A stretch of DNA of 64,000 bases from UBA8437 sp963582065 (GCA_963582065.1 CAUZRQ010000016.1:8840-72839); one strand, 5' to 3'; shown: positions 27,567 through 36,904, counted from the first letter of the stretch. Notes: generated from the letters alone by a model not told the origin. Numbers and translations: made by a program.

Positions 27567-28214
27567 GTGCCGACGACGATCCCGCGACGCCCGTATTCTC
27601 GGCGGCCCGCCTGGGTCGTCGTCATCATCGGGCTGCCCCTGGCGATCCTGGTCGGCGGATGCCTGGACTCGCCCCGGGTCGCCCCCGATCTCGTCGGGCG
27701 ACCGGTTCGTGCCCCCGTGGCAGATATCCCGGTTTCCTGGCGACCGGCCAAGCCGCCTCGCAAATGGAAATCGATCGTGCTGCACCACACGGCAACCGAG
27801 GCCGGCAGCGTGAAGTCGATCCACGCCGAACACCTCAAGCGAACCACAAACGGCAAGCCGTGGTTGGGAATCGGCTACCACTTCGTGATCGGCAACGGCA
27901 AGGGGATGGCTGACGGTGCGGTCGAGGCGACGTTCCGCTGGCGGGACCAGTTGCACGGGGCTCATGCCGGAAAACAGGTCCAGAACCAGCATGGCATCGG
28001 CATCGCCCTGGTTGGTCACTTCGACAGGCAACCGCCCAGCCCGGCACAACTCGCCTCGCTCCGACGCCTGGTCTCGCACCTCAAGACCACTCACGCGATT
28101 CCGGCCACCGGGCTGATCGGTCACGGCGAGATCAAGAAGACAGCCTGCCCCGGCAAGCTGTTCCCGCTGGCAAAACTGAAGAGAGAATTCGCCGGCGGGA
28201 AGGTCACTCCCTAG
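27567..28214 (+). CDS. N-acetylmuramoyl-L-alanine amidase-like lipoprotein
   Basis: Amidase_2/PGRP-fold zinc enzyme that cuts the bond between muramic acid and the stem peptide. The GTG start at 27567 has CGGAG six bases upstream. It gives a signal with basic residues, the hydrophobic PAWVVVIIGLPLAILVGGC and a lipobox LVGGC. The catalytic domain begins KWKSIVLHHTATEAGS (first zinc His), with IGYHFVIGNGKGMADG and the other ligands His and Cys in IGHGEIKKTACPGK. 215 aa. Its last 11 bp overlap the end of the FG-GAP gene on the other strand. Relevant to planctomycete peptidoglycan remodelling. Confidence 0.88.
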   Translation: MPTTIPRRPYSRRPAWVVVIIGLPLAILVGGCLDSPRVAPDLVGRPVRAPVADIPVSWRPAKPPRKWKSIVLHHTATEAGSVKSIHAEHLKRTTNGKPWLGIGYHFVIGNGKGMADGAVEATFRWRDQLHGAHAGKQVQNQHGIGIALVGHFDRQPPSPAQLASLRRLVSHLKTTHAIPATGLIGHGEIKKTACPGKLFPLAKLKREFAGGKVTP

Positions 28215-30669
28215 ACACGCCCCTGGTCGGGCCGGCTGCCGGCTTCTTGGGCTTCGCCTTCTGCGGCTCTTTCTTCTTGGGCTGGGCCGCGGCGCCGGCG
28301 TCTTGCGGATAGACCAGCACGCGGTCGTGAACCAACAGTACCAGGTCGAGCCGGCCGTCACCGGTCACGTCGGCGATCAGCACCTCCCGTGGCTCACTGC
28401 CTGCACCACCTCCGGCCGCACCGCGAAACGACTTCTGCTCGAACACAAGGAAGTCCAGTGCGTGGCGGAGTCCGTGGGCGGGCGAATGGTCGAGCAGGCT
28501 GATGCGATGAGATCGCTTGTCGATCGCCGCCACGTCGATGCGGCCGTCGCCGTTGAGATCTCCACTGACGGTCGTCGAGAACACCGCCTGCTTGCGTCGC
28601 GGTTCGAACGACGCGAGTTCCTTGAGACGCGGTCCCGTGCGGCCGTTGTAGAGAACCGCGAACTTGCCGTTCCCCACCAACAGAAGGTCCTCGCGGTTGT
28701 CACCATCGAGATCGGCAATCCGGTTGGTTCGGTAAGCCAGGGTTCCCAGTTCCACCTCACGCCACGGCCGGAACAACTTGCCCGCCCCCTCACGCCGCAT
28801 CATTCTCAGCTGACGCACGCCGGTGTCGATCAGCACGAGCTCCTTGCCCGGCGTCTCGTCCAGATCGAGTGCTGCAACACCGGCGATCTTGGCGTTCGAT
28901 TCGGTCACGTTGTACTGGTCGATCACCCGCCAGGCACCGGACGGTGTCAGTGCGAGGTTGCGAGCGAATTTCTTCTGGGCCACCAGGATCGACTGTTTCT
29001 CGAGTCGGCCGACGAACAACTGACCCGGGTCGATACCCCCCAACTGGATGCCGCCAGCGGCGGAAACCACCTTCAGCCCGCCGTCTGCCTGTCCGGTCAT
29101 CAGCACCGGCGGCTGTTCGAGATCCTGAAACACCAGCAGGTCGGGTCGCCCGTCGCGGTTGGCATCGACCGTAACCAGGTACTGGGGGACGCCCTTGAGC
29201 GGGACCGGGACCTGGGCCTGTTTGCCGAAGGGCCGAGCCGACAGTTGGCCGTTCTCTCCCCGCGCCAGGGCTCCTATCACATAGCCGCTGCCCCCGGCCG
29301 ACTTGGCGACGTAGACGATCTCCGGCCCCGGCTTGCCGTCCAGATTGACCAGTTCACAGGCCAGCGGTATCCCCACAACCTTCAACGGCTGAGGAAACCC
29401 GAGGCGGCCCCCGGTCATCCGACAGATCCCCAACGTCTTCTCCTTGACACTGACAACGATCACCTCGTTCCCCTCGGCCCCGTCGACGTTGCCGATCTTC
29501 ACGTGCCGAGTGTCCTCGAGTCCCGGAAAGGCGGTGCCCAGGTCGAGTCCGCCGCTGGACCGCTGGCGAAAGACGATCACCCGCGCGCCGGCGGGGTCCG
29601 ACACCAGCACATCGATCCGGCCATCGGAATCGACGTCACCGGTTGCCACATCGCGAAGCTGCTCGGTACGAGCCGCGCCCTGGCGACCGAACCCGTACTG
29701 GATCAACCGCTGTTTTGGCTTGTCTCCAGGATCATCCCCGCCAGGTCCGCGGATCTTCAGCAGCTTGATCCGATTGGTCGATGATTCCACCACCACCAGT
29801 TCACGACCGCGGCGTCCGTCGATGTCCTGCAACTGAACGTCACGGTGAGCGGGCAATTCGAAACGGACTTCCGGACCCAGGCGACCCGTCTCGTCCTGAA
29901 ACCGCACACAAAACGACCGCTTCTGGGCCTCGATGGTCGCGTAACACAGGTCCTGGCGGCCGTCACCATCGAGATCGCCGACCATGGCCAGGCCAAGCTG
30001 TGCCGAAGTGTTCATCAACAGCCGAGGGGTGCCCAGCTTGCCGTCCTTCGACTGGTAGTAGATGAAGGTCTCGAACTTGCCAAGCACCACCAGATCGGAA
30101 CGGCCGTTGCCATCCAGGTCGCCGGTCACCAGGCTGCCACGGACCGGGTTGATGTCCGGAATGCGGAACTCGAGCTTCTCGGACCATTCCCCCTGCTTGG
30201 GCTGGAACCGGACCACCAGGTAGTTGGGTGCGCCGAGGTAGGCCAGGTCGGAACGACCATCACCGTTGAAATCACCGGCCACCAGGGCAGAGACCTGCCG
30301 GTCAACGGGAATCTTGCGGTGCTCGAAACGCCAGTCGTTCTTGACCTGGTTGACGTCCTCGTCGAAATCCGCGGCAGCAGCGGCGGCCGGCTTCTGCTTC
30401 CGCTGGTGCAGGTAATCGATGCGGCTGTGGCTGTTGTCGGCCACGATCAGGTCGACCAGCCCATCGCGATCGATGTCACGGGCCAACAGGTTGCTCGAGC
30501 GGCGCTCCAGCTTGAAGATCTCAACCGACCGAAACCCGAAATACTGGCCCAGAGGCGAGGGTCCGCGCGGTTCCTGCGCCCGGGTCGGCTCGCCGACCAG
30601 CGCCAACGACGACGACAGCAGCAACACGGTCAACAGCTTGGTGGTGTTCATCGTCTTAGCGTCCGTCAT
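28204..30669 (-). CDS. Secreted FG-GAP (VCBS) repeat beta-propeller protein
   Basis: 821 residues. The start at 30669 has GGAG ten bases upstream and yields a signal peptide (NTTKLLTVLLLSSSLALVG). It overlaps the last codons of the sppA-like gene. At least nine FG-GAP units with calcium-binding D-x-D-x-D-G loops run through it, for example DIDRDGLVDLIVAD, DFNGDGRSDLAYLG, DLDGNGRSDLVVLG, DVDSDGRIDVLVSD, DANRDGRPDLLVF, DLNGDGRIDVAAID and DVTGDGRLDLVLLV. An integrin-like propeller on the outside or in the periplasm is expected. The tail is Lys/Pro-rich. Binding partner unknown. Likely cotranscribed with the upstream protease gene. Confidence 0.88.
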   Translation of the reverse strand: MTDAKTMNTTKLLTVLLLSSSLALVGEPTRAQEPRGPSPLGQYFGFRSVEIFKLERRSSNLLARDIDRDGLVDLIVADNSHSRIDYLHQRKQKPAAAAAADFDEDVNQVKNDWRFEHRKIPVDRQVSALVAGDFNGDGRSDLAYLGAPNYLVVRFQPKQGEWSEKLEFRIPDINPVRGSLVTGDLDGNGRSDLVVLGKFETFIYYQSKDGKLGTPRLLMNTSAQLGLAMVGDLDGDGRQDLCYATIEAQKRSFCVRFQDETGRLGPEVRFELPAHRDVQLQDIDGRRGRELVVVESSTNRIKLLKIRGPGGDDPGDKPKQRLIQYGFGRQGAARTEQLRDVATGDVDSDGRIDVLVSDPAGARVIVFRQRSSGGLDLGTAFPGLEDTRHVKIGNVDGAEGNEVIVVSVKEKTLGICRMTGGRLGFPQPLKVVGIPLACELVNLDGKPGPEIVYVAKSAGGSGYVIGALARGENGQLSARPFGKQAQVPVPLKGVPQYLVTVDANRDGRPDLLVFQDLEQPPVLMTGQADGGLKVVSAAGGIQLGGIDPGQLFVGRLEKQSILVAQKKFARNLALTPSGAWRVIDQYNVTESNAKIAGVAALDLDETPGKELVLIDTGVRQLRMMRREGAGKLFRPWREVELGTLAYRTNRIADLDGDNREDLLLVGNGKFAVLYNGRTGPRLKELASFEPRRKQAVFSTTVSGDLNGDGRIDVAAIDKRSHRISLLDHSPAHGLRHALDFLVFEQKSFRGAAGGGAGSEPREVLIADVTGDGRLDLVLLVHDRVLVYPQDAGAAAQPKKKEPQKAKPKKPAAGPTRGVSRE

Positions 30670-32530
30670 CGATTCGAATCTCCGGTGCCAGCAGAAACAC
30701 CCGTTCGTGCTGCAGGCGTTCCAGGTGCCCGACGACCCGACGGATCGCCTCGGCACGCCGTGGCTCCAATGTTCCCAGCAATGGAACAACCCGGTCAAGC
30801 AACCGGACTCCCTCCCGCTGCCCCCGGCTCCCTCCGGCCAAAGGCCTGGTCGGATGGGAATTGCGTGTTCCCAGCAACGAGTCGAACAGCCCCTGGGATT
30901 CGGGATATTCGCGGATCGTGTAGGTCTTGATCCCGGCTCGCTTCGCCGCCTCGGCAATCGCATCGACCTGGCCGCCCATCCGGTCGACCAGGCCCAGTTC
31001 CAGCGCCTGCCGCCCGGTGTAGACCCGCCCGCCGGCGATCTGTTCAATCGGCTTCTTCAGCTTCTTGCCGCGGCCGTCGACCACGTGCCGTTTGAACATG
31101 TCGTAGATCTCGTCCATCTGTTCCTGCACCCGGTCCCGCTGGTCGTCGGTGAAGACCCGGCCCGTTCCGTTGAGCGTGGCGTTGGCGCCGCGGCTGCGGG
31201 AGGCCCACTTGATGCCCAGCTTGTCCCACAACCCGGTGGTGGCGAACTTGCCGCCGACGACCCCGATCGATCCGGTGATCGTCGTCGGCTCGGCGAAGAT
31301 CGAGTCGGCGTAACTGGCGACATAGTACCCGCCACTGGCGGCGACGTTGCCCATCGAGACGATGACCGGCTTGTTTGCCTGGACCTTGCGGATCGCGTCC
31401 AGGATCACCTCGCTGGCCAGCGCCGACCCACCCGGAGAATCGATTCGCAGCACCACCGCCTTGATCGCCTTGTCCCGCTCGACCACCGCAAGCGTCTTTC
31501 TCAACGTCTCACTCGAAGCCGCAGCACCACCGGTGGGACTGATCGGCATCGATCCGCCAACGATGGTCCCTTCCAGGTAGACCATCGCGATCGTGTCACC
31601 ACGGTTGACGATCTGCCTGGGTCCCTGGATCAGCTGCGAGTAGAACTGGATCAGGCCCAGGGGACTCGACAGGTCGATCTGCTGCCGCGGCGGCAGGCCG
31701 TACCGGGTCAGCAAGCGGCTGGTTTTTCCGTGGGCCCGGCGCAGCCGATCGTAGAACTCGCGGCGGTGCTCGACCGCATCAATCAACCCGGCCGCCCTGG
31801 CTCGCGGGGCCGTGTAGGGTCCCCCGTCGATCCAGCGACGCACCTGCTTCGGATCGACGTCACGGCCGCTGGCAATCAGCTCGACGTAGGTCCTGAACTG
31901 GCTGTCAAGCAGCCGGTCGCCCATCGCCTCTGCGTTGCGACTGGGCCCCTCGCGCATGTACATCTCGCCGGCACTCTTGAAGTCGCCGCAGGCCAGGAAG
32001 TCCGGTTCGACCCCGAGCCAGTCCAGCAACCCACGTATGTAGGGCGCTTCGGTGACCAGCCCGACCAAGGCCACCTCCCCACCGGGCACGACACTGAGGT
32101 GGGAACAGTGTGAGGCCAACACGTAACCGCCGGTCCCCATCGACTCGGCCAACAGGTAGACCGGCTTGCCCGTGCCACGCAGGCGATCAACGGCCGAGAC
32201 CAGTTCCTCGAGCTGAGCCGAACCGATCACCGGGCTGTTGTACAGCAGGGCCGCCGCCGCGATCTGCTTGTCACGGCCCGCTCGATCCATGCGGCTGACC
32301 AGCGACCGCAGACTCTCGGGGGCCTCTCCCGACAACAAGCTCGTCAGGTCGCCTCCCCCGGGACCCTCCGACACCGCGCCGCCCAACCCGAAAACCGCGA
32401 TCGATGTCGGCACCGCCGGCGGCGGGGCCGGCTTGGCGGCCGAGGGTTTCTCGGCAACCGCCGGGGAAACCGCCCACAGGCCGATCGCGACCACCAGGAA
32501 CGACCGCAGGACATCATTTCGCAGCACCAT
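30656..32530 (-). CDS. sppA: Signal peptide peptidase SppA, long (tandem) form
   Basis: Membrane-bound serine/lysine protease that degrades cleaved signal peptides. AAGGAG six bases before the ATG at 32530 fixes the start, followed by a signal/anchor (RSFLVVAIGLWAVSPAVA). 624 residues contain the two-fold SppA repeat. The C-terminal half holds AVVLRIDSPGGSALASEVIL and VSMGNVAASGGYYVASYADS, whose Ser in ASGGYY is the expected nucleophile, plus EPTTITGSIGVVGGKFAT. The N-terminal half (VYLLAESMGTGGYVLASHCS) is the degenerate copy, which supplies the catalytic lysine in E. coli SppA. A promoter with an embedded palindrome lies upstream. Confidence 0.9.
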   Translation of the reverse strand: MVLRNDVLRSFLVVAIGLWAVSPAVAEKPSAAKPAPPPAVPTSIAVFGLGGAVSEGPGGGDLTSLLSGEAPESLRSLVSRMDRAGRDKQIAAAALLYNSPVIGSAQLEELVSAVDRLRGTGKPVYLLAESMGTGGYVLASHCSHLSVVPGGEVALVGLVTEAPYIRGLLDWLGVEPDFLACGDFKSAGEMYMREGPSRNAEAMGDRLLDSQFRTYVELIASGRDVDPKQVRRWIDGGPYTAPRARAAGLIDAVEHRREFYDRLRRAHGKTSRLLTRYGLPPRQQIDLSSPLGLIQFYSQLIQGPRQIVNRGDTIAMVYLEGTIVGGSMPISPTGGAAASSETLRKTLAVVERDKAIKAVVLRIDSPGGSALASEVILDAIRKVQANKPVIVSMGNVAASGGYYVASYADSIFAEPTTITGSIGVVGGKFATTGLWDKLGIKWASRSRGANATLNGTGRVFTDDQRDRVQEQMDEIYDMFKRHVVDGRGKKLKKPIEQIAGGRVYTGRQALELGLVDRMGGQVDAIAEAAKRAGIKTYTIREYPESQGLFDSLLGTRNSHPTRPLAGGSRGQREGVRLLDRVVPLLGTLEPRRAEAIRRVVGHLERLQHERVFLLAPEIRIDDGR

Positions 32531-32838
32531 CACCGGCTCCTTATCAACGGCGTCGGTCGCCACGATGGACCCGCCAACGGGCCAACCGGGACCGAACGGG
32601 TGGTAGATTCGGTGCGACCAGCATAATCCGACCGATTCGGATTCCGCAAGCAGGGGAATCTGGGTCGACCCGTCCGATTGACCCCCGCTGCGGCCCCGTC
32701 AGAGCACCCGAACCACCTTGCCCACCCGCAGGTGTTGTGGCAGACTTCAGACAGGCAGGGACTCCCCGGTTCATTGACGACCCGGTGTGAAACTCGGCCT
32801 GACTGTCTTGGCTGTGGATCCCTCGAGGACGACAACTC
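32531..32838. other. Divergent intergenic region, about 308 bp
   Basis: Separates sppA from a rightward secreted protein gene. It holds the sppA promoter and palindrome at 32620-32649. No RNA gene or convincing small frame was found in the remaining part. Confidence 0.4.
32620..32649 (-). promoter_or_regulatory. Candidate sppA promoter with palindrome in the spacer
   Basis: Leftward TTGCGG, 18 bp, TATGCT. The palindrome AATCCGA-CCGAT-TCGGATT (32625-32643) has perfect seven-base arms and fills the spacer between the two boxes, the classic place for a repressor or MerR-type site. Confidence 0.45.
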
Positions 32839-33705
32839 ATGACCATCTCCACACCCCGAGTGACCATCCGCCCGCGGGTCCTGCTGGCCCTGGCGCTCCT
32901 GCTGGCTTCGCCATCCATCCTGTCGGCCCAGGGACTGATCTGGTCTCTGCCGGAACAGGAAGGGACATGGGTGCGTTACGAGGGCGAATACAAGCAGGTC
33001 GAGTTCCGTCCGGGAGTCGCCACCGGTGACCAGATCTTCAACTGGCGGCGGAACGTGACAATCAAGTCGCTGGTGACACCCACCGAACACAAGACGGCGA
33101 TGTACCGCGGCAAGCAGGTGACCTGCCGGTGGATCGAGATCAAGGTCGAGACCGGCAAACCCGGCGAACAGGGACTCGACACCGGACCGGGTGGCGCGAG
33201 GCTCTACAAGGTGCTGATCCCCGAGGCGCGGATCTTCGGCACGCTGGTCAACAACAACAGTGTCGACGCCGACGGGATTCCCGTATCGTTCCTGCCGATC
33301 ATCCGCGGCTACCGCAAGCTGGGCAACCGCAAGGAAGAGCCGATCAAGACGAAGGTCCTGCAGATCTACCCGGCCATTTCGCTGTTGAAGCACTACAAGG
33401 TATTCCGTCCCGAAACGGGACAGCCCGAGGATCCCGCACTCGAGGCACTCGGTGCGGTCAACGCGATCAAGTGGCTCGGTGCCGAGGCACTGCAGAGCCG
33501 GGTCAGCCGCTCGGAACACTCCTCGATGATCTGGCTCAGCCGCGAGGTGCCCTTCGGGCTGGCACGCTGGAACGTCAAGATCACTCGGTCACGGAAGCGC
33601 GAGACCGACCCGAGGGAGAAGTTCGAGAAGCGGACCGAGACGACCGTCGAAATGAAGGCGGTGGCGGTGGGCACCGACGCGAAGAGCGAACTGGCGGTGC
33701 AGTAG
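32839..33705 (+). CDS. Secreted protein, unknown function
   Basis: 288 residues with a clear signal peptide (RVLLALALLLASPSILSAQG, cleavage probably after SAQ). The mature part begins IWSLPEQEGTWVRYEGEYKQ and is beta-rich and basic, with conserved-looking segments KQVTCRWIEIKVETG and SSMIWLSREVPFGLARWNVK. No cysteine pair, heme or catalytic motif stands out. Planctomycete genomes contain many secreted proteins of this size without a named domain. Convergent with the following gene, seven bp apart. Confidence 0.7.
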   Translation: MTISTPRVTIRPRVLLALALLLASPSILSAQGLIWSLPEQEGTWVRYEGEYKQVEFRPGVATGDQIFNWRRNVTIKSLVTPTEHKTAMYRGKQVTCRWIEIKVETGKPGEQGLDTGPGGARLYKVLIPEARIFGTLVNNNSVDADGIPVSFLPIIRGYRKLGNRKEEPIKTKVLQIYPAISLLKHYKVFRPETGQPEDPALEALGAVNAIKWLGAEALQSRVSRSEHSSMIWLSREVPFGLARWNVKITRSRKRETDPREKFEKRTETTVEMKAVAVGTDAKSELAVQ

Positions 33706-33712
33706 GCGACAC

Positions 33713-34696
33713 CTACCGGACAGCCCGCGATCGGCGGTCTGTCCAGGGGTCCTTCAGGTCGCCGACGTACTTCTTCAAGAAGGCCTCGATCACGTTCTCG
33801 ACGCCGAGTTGTTTGCCCAGCAGATCGGTTCCCTGCAGTTGCACCGGGAACGGGTTCATCCAGTTGAGGCGTTTGTTGGCGTCCTCGGAAATCGGCTTGA
33901 GGTAGTTATAGACCTGGTTGGCGTTCTTCAGCGAACTCTTCGCCTTGCGGTTGCCGACACAGATCAGGAAAGCGGCCTTGCCCTTGAGGAACTTCATGGA
34001 GCGGCTGATGGTCAGCCCCGGCAGGCTCCCCTGGGGACTCAACAACACCAGTGCCCTGACATCCTGGCCCCGGGGGGTTCGGGCGGCGAAGGTGGGTGCA
34101 TCGCTGTGAGGCTTCTTGGACCAGTCGTTGGCGGCGAAGACCACCGCCAACGGGCCACTCATCTCCGCCCCGACCACCGCCAGCTTGCGCATGTTCAATC
34201 GCTTCTTCTGGTGCTCGGCAAAGATGAACTTCTTGATCGCCTCCATGTCGCTGGTGATCATCAGGCCATAGTCATTTCGAGTCAGGTTGGTGGCCGAACT
34301 CTTCTTGCGGCCCTTCTTCTTGCCGGCCTTGGCTGCGCCGCTGGCTCCTACCGTCGGCTTGCTCTGGCCGTGCTTTCGGAGATCGGCGGCGATCACTGCA
34401 AAGCCCTGGCCCTGCAGCCTCTCGGCCAGGCCACCCTTGCGGGTCCAGATCAGCCGGCTGCCGCCCTTCATGTGCAACAGCACCACAACCGCGGCGTTTT
34501 CCTTCAACCGCGACGGGTAGTAGGTCAGGTGAATCGGCCAGCCGTCTCTCAGGCTGGACAGCGTGTGGTCTTCCTTGGCAGTCGTCTTGCCGGCCTGCTG
34601 GGCTGACAACGTCCCGGAATGGACAAGCACCGATGTTACAACCAGCCAGCCGGCCAATCGGCCACACCAGCGGATCTGAAGAGATTCAGGAGACAT
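33713..34696 (-). CDS. Secreted alpha/beta-hydrolase-like protein with altered nucleophile
   Basis: 327 residues. The ATG at 34696 has GAGGA about eight bases upstream and starts a signal peptide (LAGWLVVTSVLVHSGTLSAQ). The body follows the alpha/beta-hydrolase plan: VVVLLHMKGGSRLIW (oxyanion strand), GFAVIAADLRKHGQS, then the elbow KLAVVGAEMSGPLAVVFAAN (171-190). The position that is Ser in GxSxG is Glu178, so classical hydrolase chemistry is unlikely. A Lys-rich insert (AKAGKKKGRKKSSATN, about 122-137) sits before the elbow. Later strands (VRALVLLSPQG, KAAFLICVGNRKAKSS) fit the fold. Function unknown. Confidence 0.68.
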   Translation of the reverse strand: MSPESLQIRWCGRLAGWLVVTSVLVHSGTLSAQQAGKTTAKEDHTLSSLRDGWPIHLTYYPSRLKENAAVVVLLHMKGGSRLIWTRKGGLAERLQGQGFAVIAADLRKHGQSKPTVGASGAAKAGKKKGRKKSSATNLTRNDYGLMITSDMEAIKKFIFAEHQKKRLNMRKLAVVGAEMSGPLAVVFAANDWSKKPHSDAPTFAARTPRGQDVRALVLLSPQGSLPGLTISRSMKFLKGKAAFLICVGNRKAKSSLKNANQVYNYLKPISEDANKRLNWMNPFPVQLQGTDLLGKQLGVENVIEAFLKKYVGDLKDPWTDRRSRAVR

Positions 34697-34759
34697 GGCG
34701 CAGGTCCTCGAAGGCCGTTCAAAATCTGGCCGCACAACACGAACAGCAGCCCAACAGGT

Positions 34760-34789
34760 TTGACAGCCGTGCGGATTTCAGTCTATGCC
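34760..34789 (+). promoter_or_regulatory. Candidate promoter of bioD
   Basis: A perfect TTGACA, 18 bp, TATGCC, about 40 bp before the bioD ATG at 34830. Confidence 0.4.
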
Positions 34790-34829
34790 AATGACGGAAA
34801 CTGGTCAATTGGGGGGGTGAAAACCGACG

Positions 34830-35516
34830 ATGAAGGGGCTGTTTTTTACCGGAACCGATACCGGTATCGGCAAAACATGGGTTACTTCAATAGCCGCACG
34901 ACACCTGGCGGCACAGAGTGTCGCCGTGGGCGTCTACAAGCCGACGGCCAGCGGAATCGAAGACGGGCGGTGGGCCGATGTCGTCACGCTGGGTGAAGCG
35001 GTGGGCGGCGGATTCCCCGACGAGCGAATCTGTCCGCAACGGTTCACGGCACCGTTGGCCCCTCCTGAAGCAGCCAGGCAGGAGAACCGCGAGGTCGACG
35101 CCGCGTTGTTGAGGACGGGAATCGAGTGGTGGGAACAGCGAGTCGAGGTGCTGTTGGTCGAAGGCGTCGGCGGATTGCTGTGCCCGTTGACGGACACCGA
35201 GACTGTTGCAGACTTGGCAGCAGACCTGGCCTGGCCGTTGGTGATCGTTGCCCGCGACAAGCTGGGGACAATCAACCACACGCTGTTGACCATCGATGCG
35301 GCCCGCAGCCGCGATCTGCAGATCGCCGGCGTGGTGCTCAACCAACTGGATCCCTCCGACGCGCTCGCCAACTCGCTGGAATCCCACATCCGGGCCATCG
35401 AACACTACGGCAATGTCGATGTACTGGGGCACGTCGTTCACGGAGACCGCGACTTGCTTCCGTCCGATGGCACCGCGACAATCGACTGGATGGAACTGGC
35501 CCGGTGTCGGCCATAG
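34830..35516 (+). CDS. bioD: Dethiobiotin synthetase
   Basis: ATP-dependent closure of the ureido ring of dethiobiotin from diaminopelargonate and CO2, the penultimate step of biotin synthesis. The P-loop GTDTGIGKT is at residues 8-16, the substrate segment VGVYKPTASG follows, and VLLVEGVGGLLCPLTDTETV carries the second conserved loop. LGTINHTLLTIDAARSRDLQ and GVVLNQLDP complete the family pattern. 228 aa is normal. No bioA, bioB or bioF lies nearby, so the pathway is scattered or uses a distant cluster. Its own TTGACA promoter is upstream. Confidence 0.95.
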   Translation: MKGLFFTGTDTGIGKTWVTSIAARHLAAQSVAVGVYKPTASGIEDGRWADVVTLGEAVGGGFPDERICPQRFTAPLAPPEAARQENREVDAALLRTGIEWWEQRVEVLLVEGVGGLLCPLTDTETVADLAADLAWPLVIVARDKLGTINHTLLTIDAARSRDLQIAGVVLNQLDPSDALANSLESHIRAIEHYGNVDVLGHVVHGDRDLLPSDGTATIDWMELARCRP

Positions 35517-35607
35517 CCAGGTTGTTCGGCATTTTTTGGACCGGACACCATGCACGGAGCCTCTCGGGTTCGACGATCTCAAGTCCCCATACGATCTGAC
35601 ATCACCA

Positions 35608-36885
35608 ATGTCTCTCGAAGTTGCCTGCGGAGCGTGCCAAGGCCGACTGGTGGTCGAGATCCCCGGTGTGGTCGTCGCCTGCCCCCACTGTGGACACCAC
35701 CTGACGGCTCCCGACTTCCCGGTCGACGACACCGACGACACCGACGACACCCTCCTGGTCACCTCGCCCGACCCGCCCGACGACACCGATCCGGCCGATC
35801 TGGCCGAGGCAGCCGCCTCCAGCAGTATCTTTGACGATACGATCGTCGATCCCGATGACCCCAGTGTGACCGAAGCACTCACAAACGTCCTTCTTCCGGA
35901 CCCGATGGAGATCCCGTCACAAGGTGGTCCGATAATCGAAGCCGCCAATCCGGAGTCCGTCCAGGCAGAACCGGTGCCCGTCCAGGCAGAACCGGTGCCC
36001 GTCCAGGCAGAACCGGTGCCCGTCCAGACAGAACCGGTGCCCGTCCAGGCAGAACCGGTGCCCATCCAGGCAGAACCGGTGCCCGTCCAGACAGAACCGG
36101 ATGGTGTGGTTGAGCCAACCGACGGGCGGGTGAGTCGCCTGCGACGAAACGACACGGTATCGAAAAAAACCTTCCTCCTCCTTCTCAGCTACGCCAGCGC
36201 CGCCACCCTGGCATGCTTCTGGTTGTTCTACCAATTGCAGAATGCTCCATTGAACAACCTCGAACGACTGCCCGATCCCGTCAAATCCGCGGCGGGTAAC
36301 GGACAGCGGCTGACACTGGTCGCCGTCAACAGCACGATGCCGACCGGCCACACGTTGGCACTGCAGCAGACACGGAAATTCGGTCACATCCGTGTGACCC
36401 CGCTTAAAGTCAGTCGCGAACCGCTCGAGTTCGAACGGTTCCAACAACTCGGCGGCGGAACCACCCGTGAGTCGATCGGCCCGGTCCTGAAGTTGTGGCT
36501 GAAACTCGAGAACGCCTCCAGCGACCAGAAAATCGCACCCTTGGATCGCACGTTGATGCTCTCGCGGCTGTACGACAGCGACAGGGTGGCGGCCAACAAT
36601 TTCGTCCGGCCCGTCGGCGACACCACCTGTACGCTGTTGCACGACAACCCGAAAGACGGCAATTGGAACTGGAAGGGCCAGGCCTCCGACGGCATCCACG
36701 GCAAGGTGCTGAAACCGGGCGAGTCATTCGAGACGTACATGCCGACCGGCGCCGAGGGGCTGGCCGACCTGACGGGTCCGCTGATCTGGCGAGTCCACAT
36801 CCGCAAGGGATTCAGCGATTCCGGCCGGGGAGTGACCACGATCTTCGAGGTCGCGTTCGACAGTTCACAGATCGAAGGCAACTGA
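35608..36885 (+). CDS. Zinc-ribbon membrane protein with 7-residue repeats
   Basis: 425 residues. The N-terminus has a compact zinc ribbon, CGACQGRLVVEIPGVVVACP, extended by HCGHH, giving two C-x-x-C knuckles. An acidic linker is followed by seven tandem VQAEPVP-type units (about residues 118-165). A single membrane helix (FLLLLSYASAATLACFWLFY, about 188-207) leads to a C-terminal beta-rich domain of about 215 residues (FGHIRVTPLKVSREPLEFER, KLWLKLENASSDQKIAPLDR) that would face the periplasm. The layout, zinc ribbon inside and a beta domain outside, suggests a sensor or anchor. No named family recognised. Starts 92 bp after bioD. Confidence 0.72.
   Translation: MSLEVACGACQGRLVVEIPGVVVACPHCGHHLTAPDFPVDDTDDTDDTLLVTSPDPPDDTDPADLAEAAASSSIFDDTIVDPDDPSVTEALTNVLLPDPMEIPSQGGPIIEAANPESVQAEPVPVQAEPVPVQAEPVPVQTEPVPVQAEPVPIQAEPVPVQTEPDGVVEPTDGRVSRLRRNDTVSKKTFLLLLSYASAATLACFWLFYQLQNAPLNNLERLPDPVKSAAGNGQRLTLVAVNSTMPTGHTLALQQTRKFGHIRVTPLKVSREPLEFERFQQLGGGTTRESIGPVLKLWLKLENASSDQKIAPLDRTLMLSRLYDSDRVAANNFVRPVGDTTCTLLHDNPKDGNWNWKGQASDGIHGKVLKPGESFETYMPTGAEGLADLTGPLIWRVHIRKGFSDSGRGVTTIFEVAFDSSQIEGN
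35959..36105 (+). repeat. Seven 21-bp tandem repeats (VQAEPVP units)
   Basis: The unit GTCCAGGCAGAACCGGTGCC plus one C is repeated with very few changes (A/T at the third residue, V/I at the first), so it is recent and likely to vary in copy number between strains. Proline/glutamate spacing suggests an extended spacer before the membrane helix. Confidence 0.9.
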
Positions 36886-36904
36886 TCCGGGTGTCGTTGT
36901 CCGT

